The notes beneath the pieces were generated by a model that worked only from the letters and a program-made list of their open reading frames with translations, searched no databases and was not told the origin of the DNA. Source: Vibrio neptunius (lineage in GTDB: Bacteria > Pseudomonadota > Gammaproteobacteria > Enterobacterales > Vibrionaceae). From it: a stretch of DNA of 64,000 bases. The position numbers and the translations under genes are program-made. Location: NCBI GenBank assembly GCA_019339365.1, contig CP079859.1, positions 3,100,001-3,164,000 on the forward strand. The letters are read 5' to 3'. Positions 39,092 to 48,863 of this stretch are shown here, one piece after another. Each line of letters begins with the position of its first letter. Within the stretch, counting starts at the first letter, position 1.

Positions 39092-41916
39092 TTAGTCTGA
39101 AGTTTTTGTATTCAAGGTTAGTGCGTCTTCAACCAACGCTTTCTGTTGTTTTAAATGTACTGACATATAACCTACAGCAGGTGATGCTGACGCTGGACGT
39201 CCGGCGTACTTAAGCTCTGCTCCCGCCGGAATAGCAGCACGGAAGTTGTGTTGGCTACAGTACCAAGCCCCCTGGTTTTGAGGCTCTTCTTGACACCAAA
39301 CATAATCTTCAGCATTGGTGTACTGCTCGATCGCCGCTTTGACCTCTTCCAGAGGGAATGGGTAAAGCTGTTCAATACGAACAATAGCCACATCTTCCTG
39401 TTCGTTATTGCGGCGCTGTTCCAGTAGATCGAAATAGACCTTACCCGAACAGAAAACAACACGTTTCACTTTGTTAGGAGCAAGGTTGTCTATCTCAGCA
39501 ATCGCTGGTTGGAACGTACCTTCAGATAGTTCTTCAAGTGTTGAAGTACAAAGAGGATGACGAAGCAGAGATTTTGGCGACATAACCACTAGTGGCCGAC
39601 GCATTGGACGCACAACCTGACGACGAATCATGTGGTACACCTGAGCAGGTGTCGATGGTACAACCACCTGCATATTCTGCTCAGCACACAGCTGAAGATA
39701 ACGTTCAAGGCGTGCAGAAGAGTGCTCTGGACCTTGACCTTCATAACCGTGAGGAAGAAGCATAGTCAGACCGCACAAACGAGCCCATTTTTGTTCACCT
39801 GACGAGATAAATTGGTCGATGACAACCTGAGCACCATTGGCAAAATCACCAAACTGAGCTTCCCAGATAGTCAAACCACTTGGCTCTGCCGTAGCATAAC
39901 CATATTCAAATGCCAGCACCGCCTCTTCAGACAAAACAGAATCGTATACTTCGAACGGACCTTGCTTGTCATGAACGTTGGCCAACGGAATAAACGTGCT
40001 TGCATCTGTCTGGTTGTGAAGCACTGAATGACGGTGGAAGAAGGTACCACGACCAGAATCCTGTCCAGAAATACGAATACGCTTGCCATCATCGACAAGT
40101 GTCGCATACGCTAGTGTTTCGGCCATTCCCCAATCGATCGCTTTTTCGCCAGCGATCATTGCTGTGCGATCATTGTAAAGCTTGTTTACACGGCTTTGTA
40201 ATTTGTGACTTTCTGGGTACTGACAGATACGCTGACCAAGTTCAACCAAGCGATCTTTGTCAAAAGTACTATCCCAGCTAACATCCCAGTCATGACCGAG
40301 GTATGGAGACCAGTCAACAGAATGCAGTGCCATTGGGCGCCACTCTTTAACGACAACTTCACCACGATCTAATGCATCACGATATTCGTTCACTAATTGA
40401 GTTGCTGTATCAATGCCAAAGTCACCACGCTCGATCAATACATCAGCATATAGCTTGCGCGGCGTTGGGTGCTTTTTAATCTTCTGGTACATCAGTGGCT
40501 GAGTTGCATTTGGCTCGTCAGCTTCGTTGTGACCATGACGTCGATAACACACTAAGTCAATCACTACATCGCTCTTGAACTCGTTTCGATAATCAAGCGC
40601 AATACGTGTAACAAAAGCCACAGCTTCAGGGTCATCTGCGTTCACATGGAAAATAGGTGCCTGTACCATTTTCGCAATATCAGTACAGTACATCGTAGAA
40701 CGCGTGTCGTTAGGGTTTGACGTAGTGAAACCCACCTGGTTGTTCACAACGATGCGAACTGTACCGCCAACACGGAAGCCGCGTGACTGAGACATATTGA
40801 AAGTTTCGGCTACAACTCCCTGACCTGCTACCGCCGAATCGCCATGAATTGTAATAGGTAACACAGTATTACCTTCATTATCCCCTAGGCGATCCTGACG
40901 AGCACGGACGGAACCAATGACTACTGGGTTTACAATCTCAAGGTGAGATGGGTTAAATGCAAGTGCAAGGTGAACATCACCGCCTGGCGTTGCAAAATCT
41001 GCAGAGAAGCCCTGATGGTACTTAACATCACCAGTACCCCATGTTTCATCATGCTTACCCGCAAACTCGTCAAACAGATCCTGAGGCTTTTTCCCCAAAA
41101 CGTTGACTAGCATATTTAACCGCCCACGGTGCGCCATACCAATAACAACTTCGCGCATACCATTTTTACCAGCGTGGCGAATCAATTCTTTTGTCATCGG
41201 TATCAGTGCATCCCCCCTTCTAGCGAGAAACGTTTAGCACCTGGGAATTTAGCTCCTAGATAACGCTCCAAACCTTCAGCGGCCGTCAGCTCTTCAAGAA
41301 ATTCTTGTTTTTCTTGTTTAGAAAAAGAAGGTTGACCAACAACTGACTCCAAACGTTGCTGGATCCAACGTTTTTGTTCAGTGTTCGTCATGTGCATGTA
41401 TTCTGCACCGATAGAACCACAGTAGATTTTATTCAGAGAAGCGTAGATGTCTTTTAGCAACATGGTATCTTGACCAATAGCAAAAGAACCTACATTGAAT
41501 GATTCTTCGAAGTCATCTTCGGTGAGAGTATGGAATGCTGGGTCTAGCTCCGCCACAGTTGGGCGTTGCCATAATCCGAGTGGATCAAGTTTTGCAGCTT
41601 CATGACCGCGGAAGCGGTATGCGTTAATAAGTTGCAATACTTTTACTTGCTTAGCGTCGACATCTGGATCACTAACTTGGACATTGTAATGCTTTGTTTC
41701 TTGAGCGAGTCGTCGGAAGTAGTCACGGACACGTGAGTGAGGCTGTTCAGCCACCTCTTCAGAAGGCTTAGGTAAGCCATCAAATACACGTTTCCATTCC
41801 TCACTTACCAGATCGGGATCACTTAGATACAGTTCGTAGAGATCTTCTACATAAGTTGCATTGGCGCCAGCCAAGTGTGAAGACTCGAGCCATGCCTTCA
41901 TCACGCCGTTGTGCAT
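39092..41916 (-). CDS. sucA: 2-oxoglutarate dehydrogenase E1 (one-base deletion)
   Basis: Thiamine-diphosphate-dependent decarboxylase of the 2-oxoglutarate dehydrogenase complex, 941 residues once corrected. The start MHNGVMKAWLESSHLAGANA follows an AAGGG site. Key blocks are GMAHRGRLNMLVNVLGK, ITIHGDSAVAGQGVV and GHNEADEP. A G6 run (C6 on plus, 41212-41217) lacks a base: seven give FSLEGGDALIPMTKELIRHAG, while the sequence as given stops at GGMH. Because the enzyme is central to the TCA cycle and both flanks are perfect, an error is more likely than loss. Confidence 0.94.
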
Positions 41917-41973
41917 ATTTTCCCTTAACCAGTAGTTTTCACGTTTGCTTCGGTCTATGCCGAGCTATTAAGA

Positions 41974-41995
41974 GCCGACCACCTAAGTGATCGGC
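41974..41995 (-). other. Hairpin in the sdhB-sucA gap
   Basis: A 9-bp stem GCCGATCAC / GTGGTCGGC with a TTAG loop (one G-T pair) lies between sdhB and sucA. On the minus strand there is no T-run after it, so it is probably an intercistronic mRNA structure and not a terminator. Confidence 0.5.
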
Positions 41996-42008
41996 AATTT
42001 TTATTAAT

Positions 42009-42719
42009 TTAAACCGAACGATTGACCAGCATAGTCTTAATGTGACCAATGGCTTTCGTTGGGTTGAGTCCTTTAGGACAAACACTTACACAATTCATGA
42101 TGCCATGGCAACGGAAAACGCTAAATGCATCATCAAGATTTGACAGACGTTCATCTGTTGCTGTATCGCGGCTATCAATCAGCCAACGATAAGCAGCCAG
42201 CAGGCCAGCAGGACCAATGAATTTATCAGGGTTCCACCAGAATGATGGGCACGAAGTCGTACAACATGCACACATAATACACTCGTAGAGCCCATCAAGA
42301 TGCGCGCGCTCATCAGGAGACTGTAAATTCTCGCGGGATGGTGGCAAGGCGTCATCATCAATCAAGAATGGCTTCACTTTCGCGTAGTTGTCGTAGAACT
42401 GGGTCATATCAACAATCAAATCACGAACAACAGGCAAACCTGGAAGCGGTCGAATCACGATTTTATCACCTGCTAATGCTGAAAGCGGGGTGATGCAAGC
42501 AAGGCCATTCTTACCATTCATATTTAGGCCATCAGAACCACAAACACCTTCACGGCAAGAGCGACGGAATGAGATGCTTGGATCTTGCTCTTTCAGCAGG
42601 ATCAATGCATCTAGAAGCATCATGTCCGAACCTTCATCAACCTCAAGCGTGTAATCTTTCATATACGGCTTTTGGTCAACATCTGGGTTGTAACGGTACA
42701 AAGAGAAATTCAGTTTCAT
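42009..42719 (-). CDS. sdhB: Succinate dehydrogenase iron-sulfur subunit
   Basis: Carries the three Fe-S clusters of complex II, passing electrons from FAD to quinone. 236 residues. The 2Fe-2S ligands are in CREGVCGSDGLNMNGKNGLAC (first 20 shown in family form, CREGVCGSD), the 4Fe-4S in CIMCACCTTSCPS and the 3Fe-4S in CHGIMNCVSVCPKGLNP. It lies 18 bp after sdhA. Confidence 0.97.
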   Translation of the reverse strand: MKLNFSLYRYNPDVDQKPYMKDYTLEVDEGSDMMLLDALILLKEQDPSISFRRSCREGVCGSDGLNMNGKNGLACITPLSALAGDKIVIRPLPGLPVVRDLIVDMTQFYDNYAKVKPFLIDDDALPPSRENLQSPDERAHLDGLYECIMCACCTTSCPSFWWNPDKFIGPAGLLAAYRWLIDSRDTATDERLSNLDDAFSVFRCHGIMNCVSVCPKGLNPTKAIGHIKTMLVNRSV

Positions 42720-42737
42720 AATTATGTCCTCCTTTCC

Positions 42738-44503
42738 TTAGTACGTACGTGCTTTAGGCGGAAACGCTTCACGATGAATCGGTTCCATGTTGACATCGCG
42801 CTTCGCCATCGCTTCCGTTTCCGGGTTGTAAATTGAGTGACATAGCCACTGCGCATCGTCACGGTCAGGGAAGTCAAAACGAGCATGTGCACCACGGCTT
42901 TCTGTACGGTAGTTCGCCGCAACAGCAGTCGCGTAAGCAGTTTCCATCAAGTTCTCTAGTTCTAAACACTCAATACGCTGTGTGTTGAACTCAGTTGATT
43001 TATCAGCAAGATGAGCATTCTTCAGGCGTTCACGGATAACTTTCAGTTCTTCCAAACCTTTAGCCATTGCATCACCTTCACGGAATACCGAGAAGTTGTT
43101 TTGCATACATTGCTGTAGATCTTTACGGATTTGCGCTGGGTCTTCACCCTCAGTGCTGTTTTCCCAACGGTTGTAACGCTCTAAAGAACGCTCAATGTCT
43201 GCTTCAGTAGCCGGTTTCGCTTCTGCTTGCTTAGCTAGAGTTTCACCTAAGTGCAGACCTGTTGCACGACCGAATACAACCAAGTCTAGTAGTGAGTTAC
43301 CACCCAGACGGTTAGCGCCGTGTACTGATACCGATGCGATTTCACCACAAGCGAATAGACCTTGAACTTCTACGTCTGCACCGCTTGAGTCTTGCTTAAT
43401 AGCCTGACCTGAAACCTGAGTTGGGATACCACCCATCATGTAGTGACATGTTGGGATTACTGGAATCGGCTCTTTAACTGGGTCTACGTGTGCAAACGTA
43501 CGAGACAGTTCACAAACACCCGGTAGACGTGACTCAAGAGTCTCTTTACCTAGGTGATCCAGTTTCAGTTTAATGTGAGGACCCCAAGGGCCATCGCAGC
43601 CGCGACCTTCACGAATTTCGATCATCATTGAGCGAGCAACAACGTCACGACCAGCAAGGTCTTTCGCGTTTGGAGCATAACGCTCCATGAAGCGCTCACC
43701 GTCTTTATTAAGCAGGTAACCACCTTCACCACGACAACCTTCAGTTACAAGAACACCTGCTCCAGCGATACCCGTTGGGTGGAACTGCCACATTTCCATG
43801 TCTTGCATAGGTACGCCTGCACGCAGCGCCATACCAACACCATCACCCGTGTTGATGTGAGCGTTAGTCGTCGATGCGTAAATACGACCCGCACCCCCGT
43901 TGCTAGGATGGTTGCTTTTGATTTGAAATAACAAACTTCACCAGTTTCCATACATAGCGCAGTACAACCTAGAACAACACCATCTTCGTTTTTAACAAGG
44001 TCAAGTGCATACCACTCAGAGAAAACCGTTGTTTTGTGTTTGATGTTTTGTTGATAAAGCGTGTGTAGAAGCGCGTGACCTGTACGGTCAGCTGCAGCAG
44101 CTGTACGAGCAGCCTGTTCACCGCCAAAGTTCTTTGACTGACCGCCGAAAGGACGCTGGTAGATAGTACCGTTGTCAAAACGAGAGAAAGGAAGACCCAT
44201 TTTCTCCAGTTCAATAACAGACTCAGGACCGTTCTTACACATATATTCGATAGCGTCTTGGTCACCAATGTAGTCAGAACCCTTGACCGTATCATACATG
44301 TGCTGCTCCCAGTGGTCTTCGTGCGCGTTACCTAGCGCGACCGTAATACCACCTTGAGCAGAAACTGTATGTGAACGTGTTGGAAATACTTTAGAAAGCA
44401 ATGCACATGAAAGGCCTTGCTCAGAGATTTGTAGTGCAGCACGCATACCTGCACCACCAGCGCCGATTACAACGGCATCAAATTCGCGAACTGGAATAGA
44501 CAC
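42738..44503 (-). CDS. sdhA: Succinate dehydrogenase flavoprotein subunit (one-base deletion)
   Basis: FAD-carrying catalytic subunit that oxidises succinate to fumarate. Corrected length 588 residues, equal to E. coli SdhA. The FAD motif [14 protein letters not shown], the flavin-linked His ([10 protein letters not shown]) and the active-site blocks ([24 protein letters not shown]) are present. A G5 run (C5 on plus, 43894-43898) lacks one base; six give [16 protein letters not shown]. Without it the frame closes after 252 residues. Directly abuts sdhD. Confidence 0.94.
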
Positions 44504-44848
44504 TTACGCACCCCACAGAATAAATAGACCAGAGAAGAAGTAACCAAATAGCACGGCAATCACACCTAGCTGCAGAAAACCGCGAAGCTTAGCGCATTTG
44601 ATGTAGTCTGTAAGAACTTGCCATAGACCAATCCAAGCGTGGATAAGAACGGATACCAACGCAAGCATGGTAAAGACTTTAGTAAAAGTCCCACCAAAGA
44701 ACTGTGTCCAAGATACGTAAGAAATATCTGAGAAAGCACAGAAGCTCACCAGATAGATAGTATAAAGCGTCATAATGATTGCTGTTGCACGAATTAAAAG
44801 GAAATCGTGCACACCATTACGACCAAAAGATGAAATGTGTTTTACCAT
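44504..44848 (-). CDS. sdhD: Succinate dehydrogenase membrane anchor subunit SdhD
   Basis: Hydrophobic anchor of complex II, 114 residues with three transmembrane helices. It contributes to heme b and ubiquinone binding (LIRATAIIMTLYTIYLVSF; VLIHAWIGLWQVLTDY with the heme-side His). It overlaps sdhC by 7 bp and abuts sdhA without a gap. Confidence 0.94.
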   Translation of the reverse strand: MVKHISSFGRNGVHDFLLIRATAIIMTLYTIYLVSFCAFSDISYVSWTQFFGGTFTKVFTMLALVSVLIHAWIGLWQVLTDYIKCAKLRGFLQLGVIAVLFGYFFSGLFILWGA

Positions 44849-45234
44849 ACCAGAATCCCCGCAAGTACAGACAGAACGGCCGTCGCTGCGAATGCAACCT
44901 TAGCGCTCATAGCGCCAGATTCCAGCTCTTCAAAATGACCTAGATCCATCAGCAAGTGACGAATACCACCTGCTATATGGTAGGCCAAAGCCGTCAAAAT
45001 ACCCCACAAAATAAATTTCACAAAGAAACCGTCAACGATATCGACAGCTTGTGCATAACCTACAGGGGAAGACAGGGATATGGATAATAACCACAGAAGT
45101 ATCCCGATCGCGACAAACGTAATTACACCTGAAACTCGGTGCAAGATAGATGCGATTGCTGTGATCGGAAAGTTGATAGTCTGCAAATCTAAATTAACAG
45201 GTCTTGACTTTCTTTCTTTCACGGGCTTGCTCAC
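44842..45234 (-). CDS. sdhC: Succinate dehydrogenase cytochrome b556 subunit SdhC
   Basis: Membrane subunit binding heme b and quinone, 130 residues and three helices. The family signature RPVNLDLQTINFPITAIASI-LHRVSG and the heme His in YHIAGGIRHLLMDLGH are visible. First gene of the sdhCDAB-sucABCD operon; the ArcA-like repeat lies about 60 bp upstream. Confidence 0.95.
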   Translation of the reverse strand: MSKPVKERKSRPVNLDLQTINFPITAIASILHRVSGVITFVAIGILLWLLSISLSSPVGYAQAVDIVDGFFVKFILWGILTALAYHIAGGIRHLLMDLGHFEELESGAMSAKVAFAATAVLSVLAGILVW

Positions 45235-45292
45235 TCAGCTCCATTGAAGCATTTATTGTTATGAACGAAATTTGATTGCAAACCTACAAAAG

Positions 45293-45309
45293 TTAACATT
45301 TATTTAACA
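45293..45309. promoter_or_regulatory. ArcA-type direct repeat in the sdhC-gltA divergent region
   Basis: On the minus strand the sequence reads TGTTAA-ATAAA-TGTTAA, two perfect 6-mers 11 bp apart, the core pattern of ArcA sites. A third TGTTAA lies on the plus strand at 45349-45354. ArcA represses sdh and gltA without oxygen in E. coli, so a shared control of both divergent genes is plausible. The rest of the 396-bp gap (45235-45630) is AT-rich; I could not assign the promoters with confidence. Confidence 0.6.
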
Positions 45310-45630
45310 ATAAGCAGGCAAAAAACCGGAGTAAACTTGTAAAATATTTGTTAACAACAAACCTTAAAACATCACCTCACATCTGTTTCAAGACTTGAAT
45401 TTATAAGGTTTCCACCAAAATTTACGGCGCCACTATACGGCTGGACATATTTTAGCACAATTGATGTAACAATTTTTGCTACACAGAACAGATTTTTAAC
45501 TTTATACGTATAAAAAATCAAAAGAAGTGCACAAGTCGGAGGAGAAAAATTGACTTTGATAACGAACACACGTACAAAAATGTCACACAAACATCCTGGA
45601 CGGATTAAATAATAAACAAAGGAGATTGTT

Positions 45631-46920
45631 ATGGCAGATAAGAAAGCGACCCTTCACGTTGAAGGTCAAGCGCCTGTCGAACTGCCAATTATGGAAGGTG
45701 CCCTTGGTACTCCTGTAATTGATGTTCGTAAACTTGGAGCAAATGGATATTTCACGTTTGACCCAGGTTTTCTTGCCACTGCATCCTGTGAATCTCAAAT
45801 CACCTATATCGACGGTGGCAAGGGCATTCTTTTGCACCGCGGTTATCCTATTGATCAGTTAGCTAATAACGCTGATTACTTAGAAGTTTGCTACATACTT
45901 CTTTATGGTGAAGCCCCTACACGAGAACAATACGAGCAATTTAAAAAGACTGTCACCCGCCATACTATGGTACACGAGCAAATCGCGAGCTTCTTCCACG
46001 GATTCCGTCGCGACGCTCACCCAATGGCAGTCATGTGTGGTGTAGTCGGCGCTCTGGCAGCCTTCTATCACGATTCACTCGACATCAATAATGACACCCA
46101 CCGTGAGATCACGGCTTATCGTCTGCTGTCAAAAATGCCTACCCTGGCGGCGATGTGTTACAAATACTCTATCGGTCAGCCATTTATCTACCCACGCAAC
46201 GATCTAAGCTATGCGGAAAACTTCCTACACATGATGTTTGCTAACCCATGTGAAGAATACGAAGTGAATCCAGTCGTAGCTCGTGCAATGGATAAGATCT
46301 TTACACTTCATGCAGACCATGAGCAAAACGCTTCAACGTCAACAGTACGTCTAGCCGGCTCATCTGGCGCGAACCCATTTGCGTGTATCGCAGCGGGTAT
46401 CGCATCGCTTTGGGGGCCTGCACATGGCGGAGCTAACGAAGCCTGTCTGAAGATGTTGGAAGAAATAGGTAGTGTTGACAACATTCCTGAGTACATCGAA
46501 CGTGCGAAGGATAAGGATGACCCATTCCGCCTAATGGGCTTCGGTCACCGTGTTTATAAGAACTATGACCCACGTGCAACGGTCATGCGCGAAACTTGTC
46601 ATGACGTATTGAAAGAGCTAAACATTGACGATCCACTGCTTGATGTAGCGATGGAGCTTGAGCGGATTGCTCTGTCTGACGAGTACTTCGTTTCTAAGAA
46701 GCTTTACCCGAATGTCGATTTCTACTCTGGCATCATTCTAAAAGCGATCGGTATTCCAGTCTCTATGTTTACCGTGATCTTCGCGCTATCACGTACCATT
46801 GGTTGGATTGCTCACTGGAACGAAATGCACAGTGACCCACTCAACCGTATCGGCCGACCTCGTCAGCTTTACACGGGTGAAGTTCAGCGTGAGTTTTCGC
46901 CAATACACGAGCGTGAGTAA
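45631..46920 (+). CDS. gltA: Citrate synthase (type II)
   Basis: Condenses acetyl-CoA and oxaloacetate, the entry step of the TCA cycle. 429 residues, the length of the NADH-inhibited hexameric enzymes of gammaproteobacteria. Active-site blocks [27 protein letters not shown] and [13 protein letters not shown] are complete. A strong AAAGGAGAT site precedes the ATG. Divergent from the sdh operon. Confidence 0.97.
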   Translation: MADKKATLHVEGQAPVELPIMEGALGTPVIDVRKLGANGYFTFDPGFLATASCESQITYIDGGKGILLHRGYPIDQLANNADYLEVCYILLYGEAPTREQYEQFKKTVTRHTMVHEQIASFFHGFRRDAHPMAVMCGVVGALAAFYHDSLDINNDTHREITAYRLLSKMPTLAAMCYKYSIGQPFIYPRNDLSYAENFLHMMFANPCEEYEVNPVVARAMDKIFTLHADHEQNASTSTVRLAGSSGANPFACIAAGIASLWGPAHGGANEACLKMLEEIGSVDNIPEYIERAKDKDDPFRLMGFGHRVYKNYDPRATVMRETCHDVLKELNIDDPLLDVAMELERIALSDEYFVSKKLYPNVDFYSGIILKAIGIPVSMFTVIFALSRTIGWIAHWNEMHSDPLNRIGRPRQLYTGEVQREFSPIHERE

Positions 46921-46940
46921 TAGCTGACTAGCAAAAAGTT

Positions 46941-46972
46941 AAAGGGCTAATGTACGAACATTAGCCCTTTTT
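46941..46972 (+). terminator. Terminator of gltA
   Basis: A perfect 13-bp stem (AAAGGGCTAATGT) with loop ACGA followed by a T6 run, 20 bp past the gltA stop. Confidence 0.92.
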
Positions 46973-46985
46973 TATTAGACTAGTT

Positions 46986-47088
46986 GTCATCCTCAAGAAC
47001 GAGGCACGAGTGAGTTGGGGATCTCTCACCGCGAGCCGCCAACCTTTAGAGATTCCTTACTCCCTCATTCTTCGGTTTAAGGAATGAC
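46986..47088. repeat. Solo copy of the foldback element
   Basis: 103 bp starting GTCATCCTCAAGAACGAGG and ending TTTAAGGAATGAC, the same family as the two arrays. The ends pair (AAGAACGAGG with CCTCATTCTT, and GTCATCC with GGAATGAC), as does an inner part (GGGGATCTCT with AGAGATTCC), so the whole unit can fold as one long hairpin. It sits between convergent gltA and ybgI. Confidence 0.85.
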
Positions 47089-47104
47089 AAATATTTCTCT
47101 CGCA

Positions 47105-47186
47105 GGGCGAAGCCCGATCCCGTTTTCTAAAAGCGCAGCGTTCCATAGGACGCAGTCCGTTCCCGCTCTCCCGTAGGACGAAGTCC
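47105..47186. repeat. Run of GNA-triloop mini-hairpins before the ybgI stop
   Basis: Four tiny hairpins with GAA or GCA loops follow the solo element: GGGC-GAA-GCCC (47105), GC-GCA-GC (47133), GGAC-GCA-GTCC (47148) and GGAC-GAA-GTCC (47176). The first contains GCGAAGC, known as an unusually stable DNA mini-hairpin. A related one, GGGC-GCA-GCCC, follows the big array at 49868. Confidence 0.65.
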
Positions 47187-47195
47187 GTCCTTCTC

Positions 47196-47954
47196 TTACA
47201 CCGGATTATCAATATCAATAAATTCAACATCTAGGCCATGTTCAGTGGCTAGCCACTCGCCTAGTGCTTTGATTCCGTAGCGCTCTGTCGCGTGGTGCCC
47301 GGCAGCATAGTAGTGAATGTCCTGCTCACGAGCAGAATAAGTAGTGCGTTCTGAGATCTCACCCGAAATAAACGCATCTAAACCGTGTCTCGCTGCCAAT
47401 TCAATAAAGTCCTGACCACCACCAGTGCACCATCCGACCGTTTCAATCACTTTGTCTGCATTTTCTGGAGCAATATGAAGAGGCTGGCGTTTCAGTACTT
47501 GATTGATCTTGGCAGCAAACTCAGCCCCTGTCATTGGAGACTTCAAACGCCCAAACATAGCGACGGATTGAGGATGCCCTTCTAGGCCGCCTTGCACTTC
47601 AATATCCAGCAAACGAGCGAGTTCAGCGTTATTGCCTAGCTCAGGGTGGATATCAAGAGGCAGATGGTAACCCATTAAATTAATGTCGTTTTTTATCAAG
47701 GTACGAATGCGTTTGCCTTTCATACCACGAATGGGTTCAGGCTCGCCTTTCCAGAAATAGCCGTGATGAACCAATAATGCGTCTGCTTTTAACTCAACCG
47801 CTTTATCAATCAATGCTTGCGAAGCAGTCACACCAGTCACGATCTTTTTAATCTGCTCTTTACCTTCAACCTGTAACCCGTTAGGTGCATAGTCTTTGAT
47901 TAACTGTGGAGAGAGCTTCTCGTTGAGGATTTTTTCTAATTGTAAGTTGTTCAT
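47196..47954 (-). CDS. ybgI: Nif3-like dinuclear metal protein YbgI
   Basis: 252-residue member of the NIF3/YbgI family, which forms a hexameric ring with two metals per subunit; its reaction is unsettled. Conserved blocks include KDYAPNGLQVEGKE, VHHGYFWKGE (metal ligands), HLPLDIHPELGNN and YYAAGHHATERYG. The start at 47954 (MNNLQLEKIL) has a GGAAG site and fits E. coli YbgI; the frame opens four codons earlier. Confidence 0.92.
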   Translation of the reverse strand: MNNLQLEKILNEKLSPQLIKDYAPNGLQVEGKEQIKKIVTGVTASQALIDKAVELKADALLVHHGYFWKGEPEPIRGMKGKRIRTLIKNDINLMGYHLPLDIHPELGNNAELARLLDIEVQGGLEGHPQSVAMFGRLKSPMTGAEFAAKINQVLKRQPLHIAPENADKVIETVGWCTGGGQDFIELAARHGLDAFISGEISERTTYSAREQDIHYYAAGHHATERYGIKALGEWLATEHGLDVEFIDIDNPV

Positions 47955-48076
47955 GACAGCTTCCATCTAATTGCTAACATTGCGCTTTATCTTAGTGAGC
48001 AAAGTGTATTCGAACCATAGCAACCTTACCAGCACCTAGCTACAATAGTGGCGTTCAAGCAAATATAGGTTTGAGG

Positions 48077-48829
48077 ATGAACGCTTTACAACGTTTTTAT
48101 CACTGGGTACATGAAACACCATCGCTATTTAACCTGACACCGCCATTTGTCGATGTCAAAGCGCTGAATATCACTCCTCTAAAACAAGATCACTATCAGG
48201 GAAACCCTCGCTTAGGATTCATCTACCAGTACCTCTGCACTGAGCTCATCAGCAATAGTTCAAAATATTCTTTGCTCGAAGAAGAGATTCAAATCAACAA
48301 AGCGTCAGGACAGACCATAGGCGCAATTGATCTCATTCTAGACAACCATGAGTCACAGCAGAAAGAACACTGGGAAGTCGCGATTAAATTCTATCTTTTA
48401 CATAAAGGCGTTTGGTACGGACCGAATGCCCACGATCAGCTAGACAAAAAACTCGCTAGAATGCTCTCGCATCAATTAAAAATGAGTGCAGCTCCTGAAT
48501 TCCTCGAACAATACCCTCATTACTCTGATCTCACTGAGCACCTGTTAATCCAGGGGCGTCTTTATACCAATCCTTTTTCACCAGAGACAATTCCGGAAGA
48601 GTGTCTTGGGCTCACGATAAACCCTAGCCAAATCAATGGATATTGGTGCTATCAAAGTCAGTGGGACCAGATTGGCGAACCGCTGTATGAACTTGAAAAG
48701 CCACTTTGGGCGGTTGGACTAGAAGAGTTCACCAACCCTATCGATAAACCCAATGGAAGGTTTGTCCATGCTCAGACGAAAGGCGGTCAATTTTGGTTTG
48801 TTGTGCCTGATAGTTGGCCGGGTTCATAG
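48077..48829 (+). CDS. DUF1853 family protein
   Basis: 250-residue DUF1853 protein with the N-terminal LGFIYQYLCTEL and AIDLILD-x10-HWEVAIKFYL blocks. The D-(E)-x-K arrangement (IGAIDLIL, WEVAIKFYLL) resembles a PD-(D/E)xK nuclease-like core; activity is only inferred. I choose ATG 48077; a TTG at 48071 is also in frame. It is followed by the six-copy repeat array. Confidence 0.75.
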   Translation: MNALQRFYHWVHETPSLFNLTPPFVDVKALNITPLKQDHYQGNPRLGFIYQYLCTELISNSSKYSLLEEEIQINKASGQTIGAIDLILDNHESQQKEHWEVAIKFYLLHKGVWYGPNAHDQLDKKLARMLSHQLKMSAAPEFLEQYPHYSDLTEHLLIQGRLYTNPFSPETIPEECLGLTINPSQINGYWCYQSQWDQIGEPLYELEKPLWAVGLEEFTNPIDKPNGRFVHAQTKGGQFWFVVPDSWPGS

Positions 48830-48863
48830 GTAGCTAATCAGAAGGGTCTGTAACTCCTTAATC

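Noticed and set aside
45372..45590. Open frame of 72 codons between sdhC and gltA
   Set aside because: No ribosome site or similarity that I recognise; the region is AT-rich regulatory sequence.
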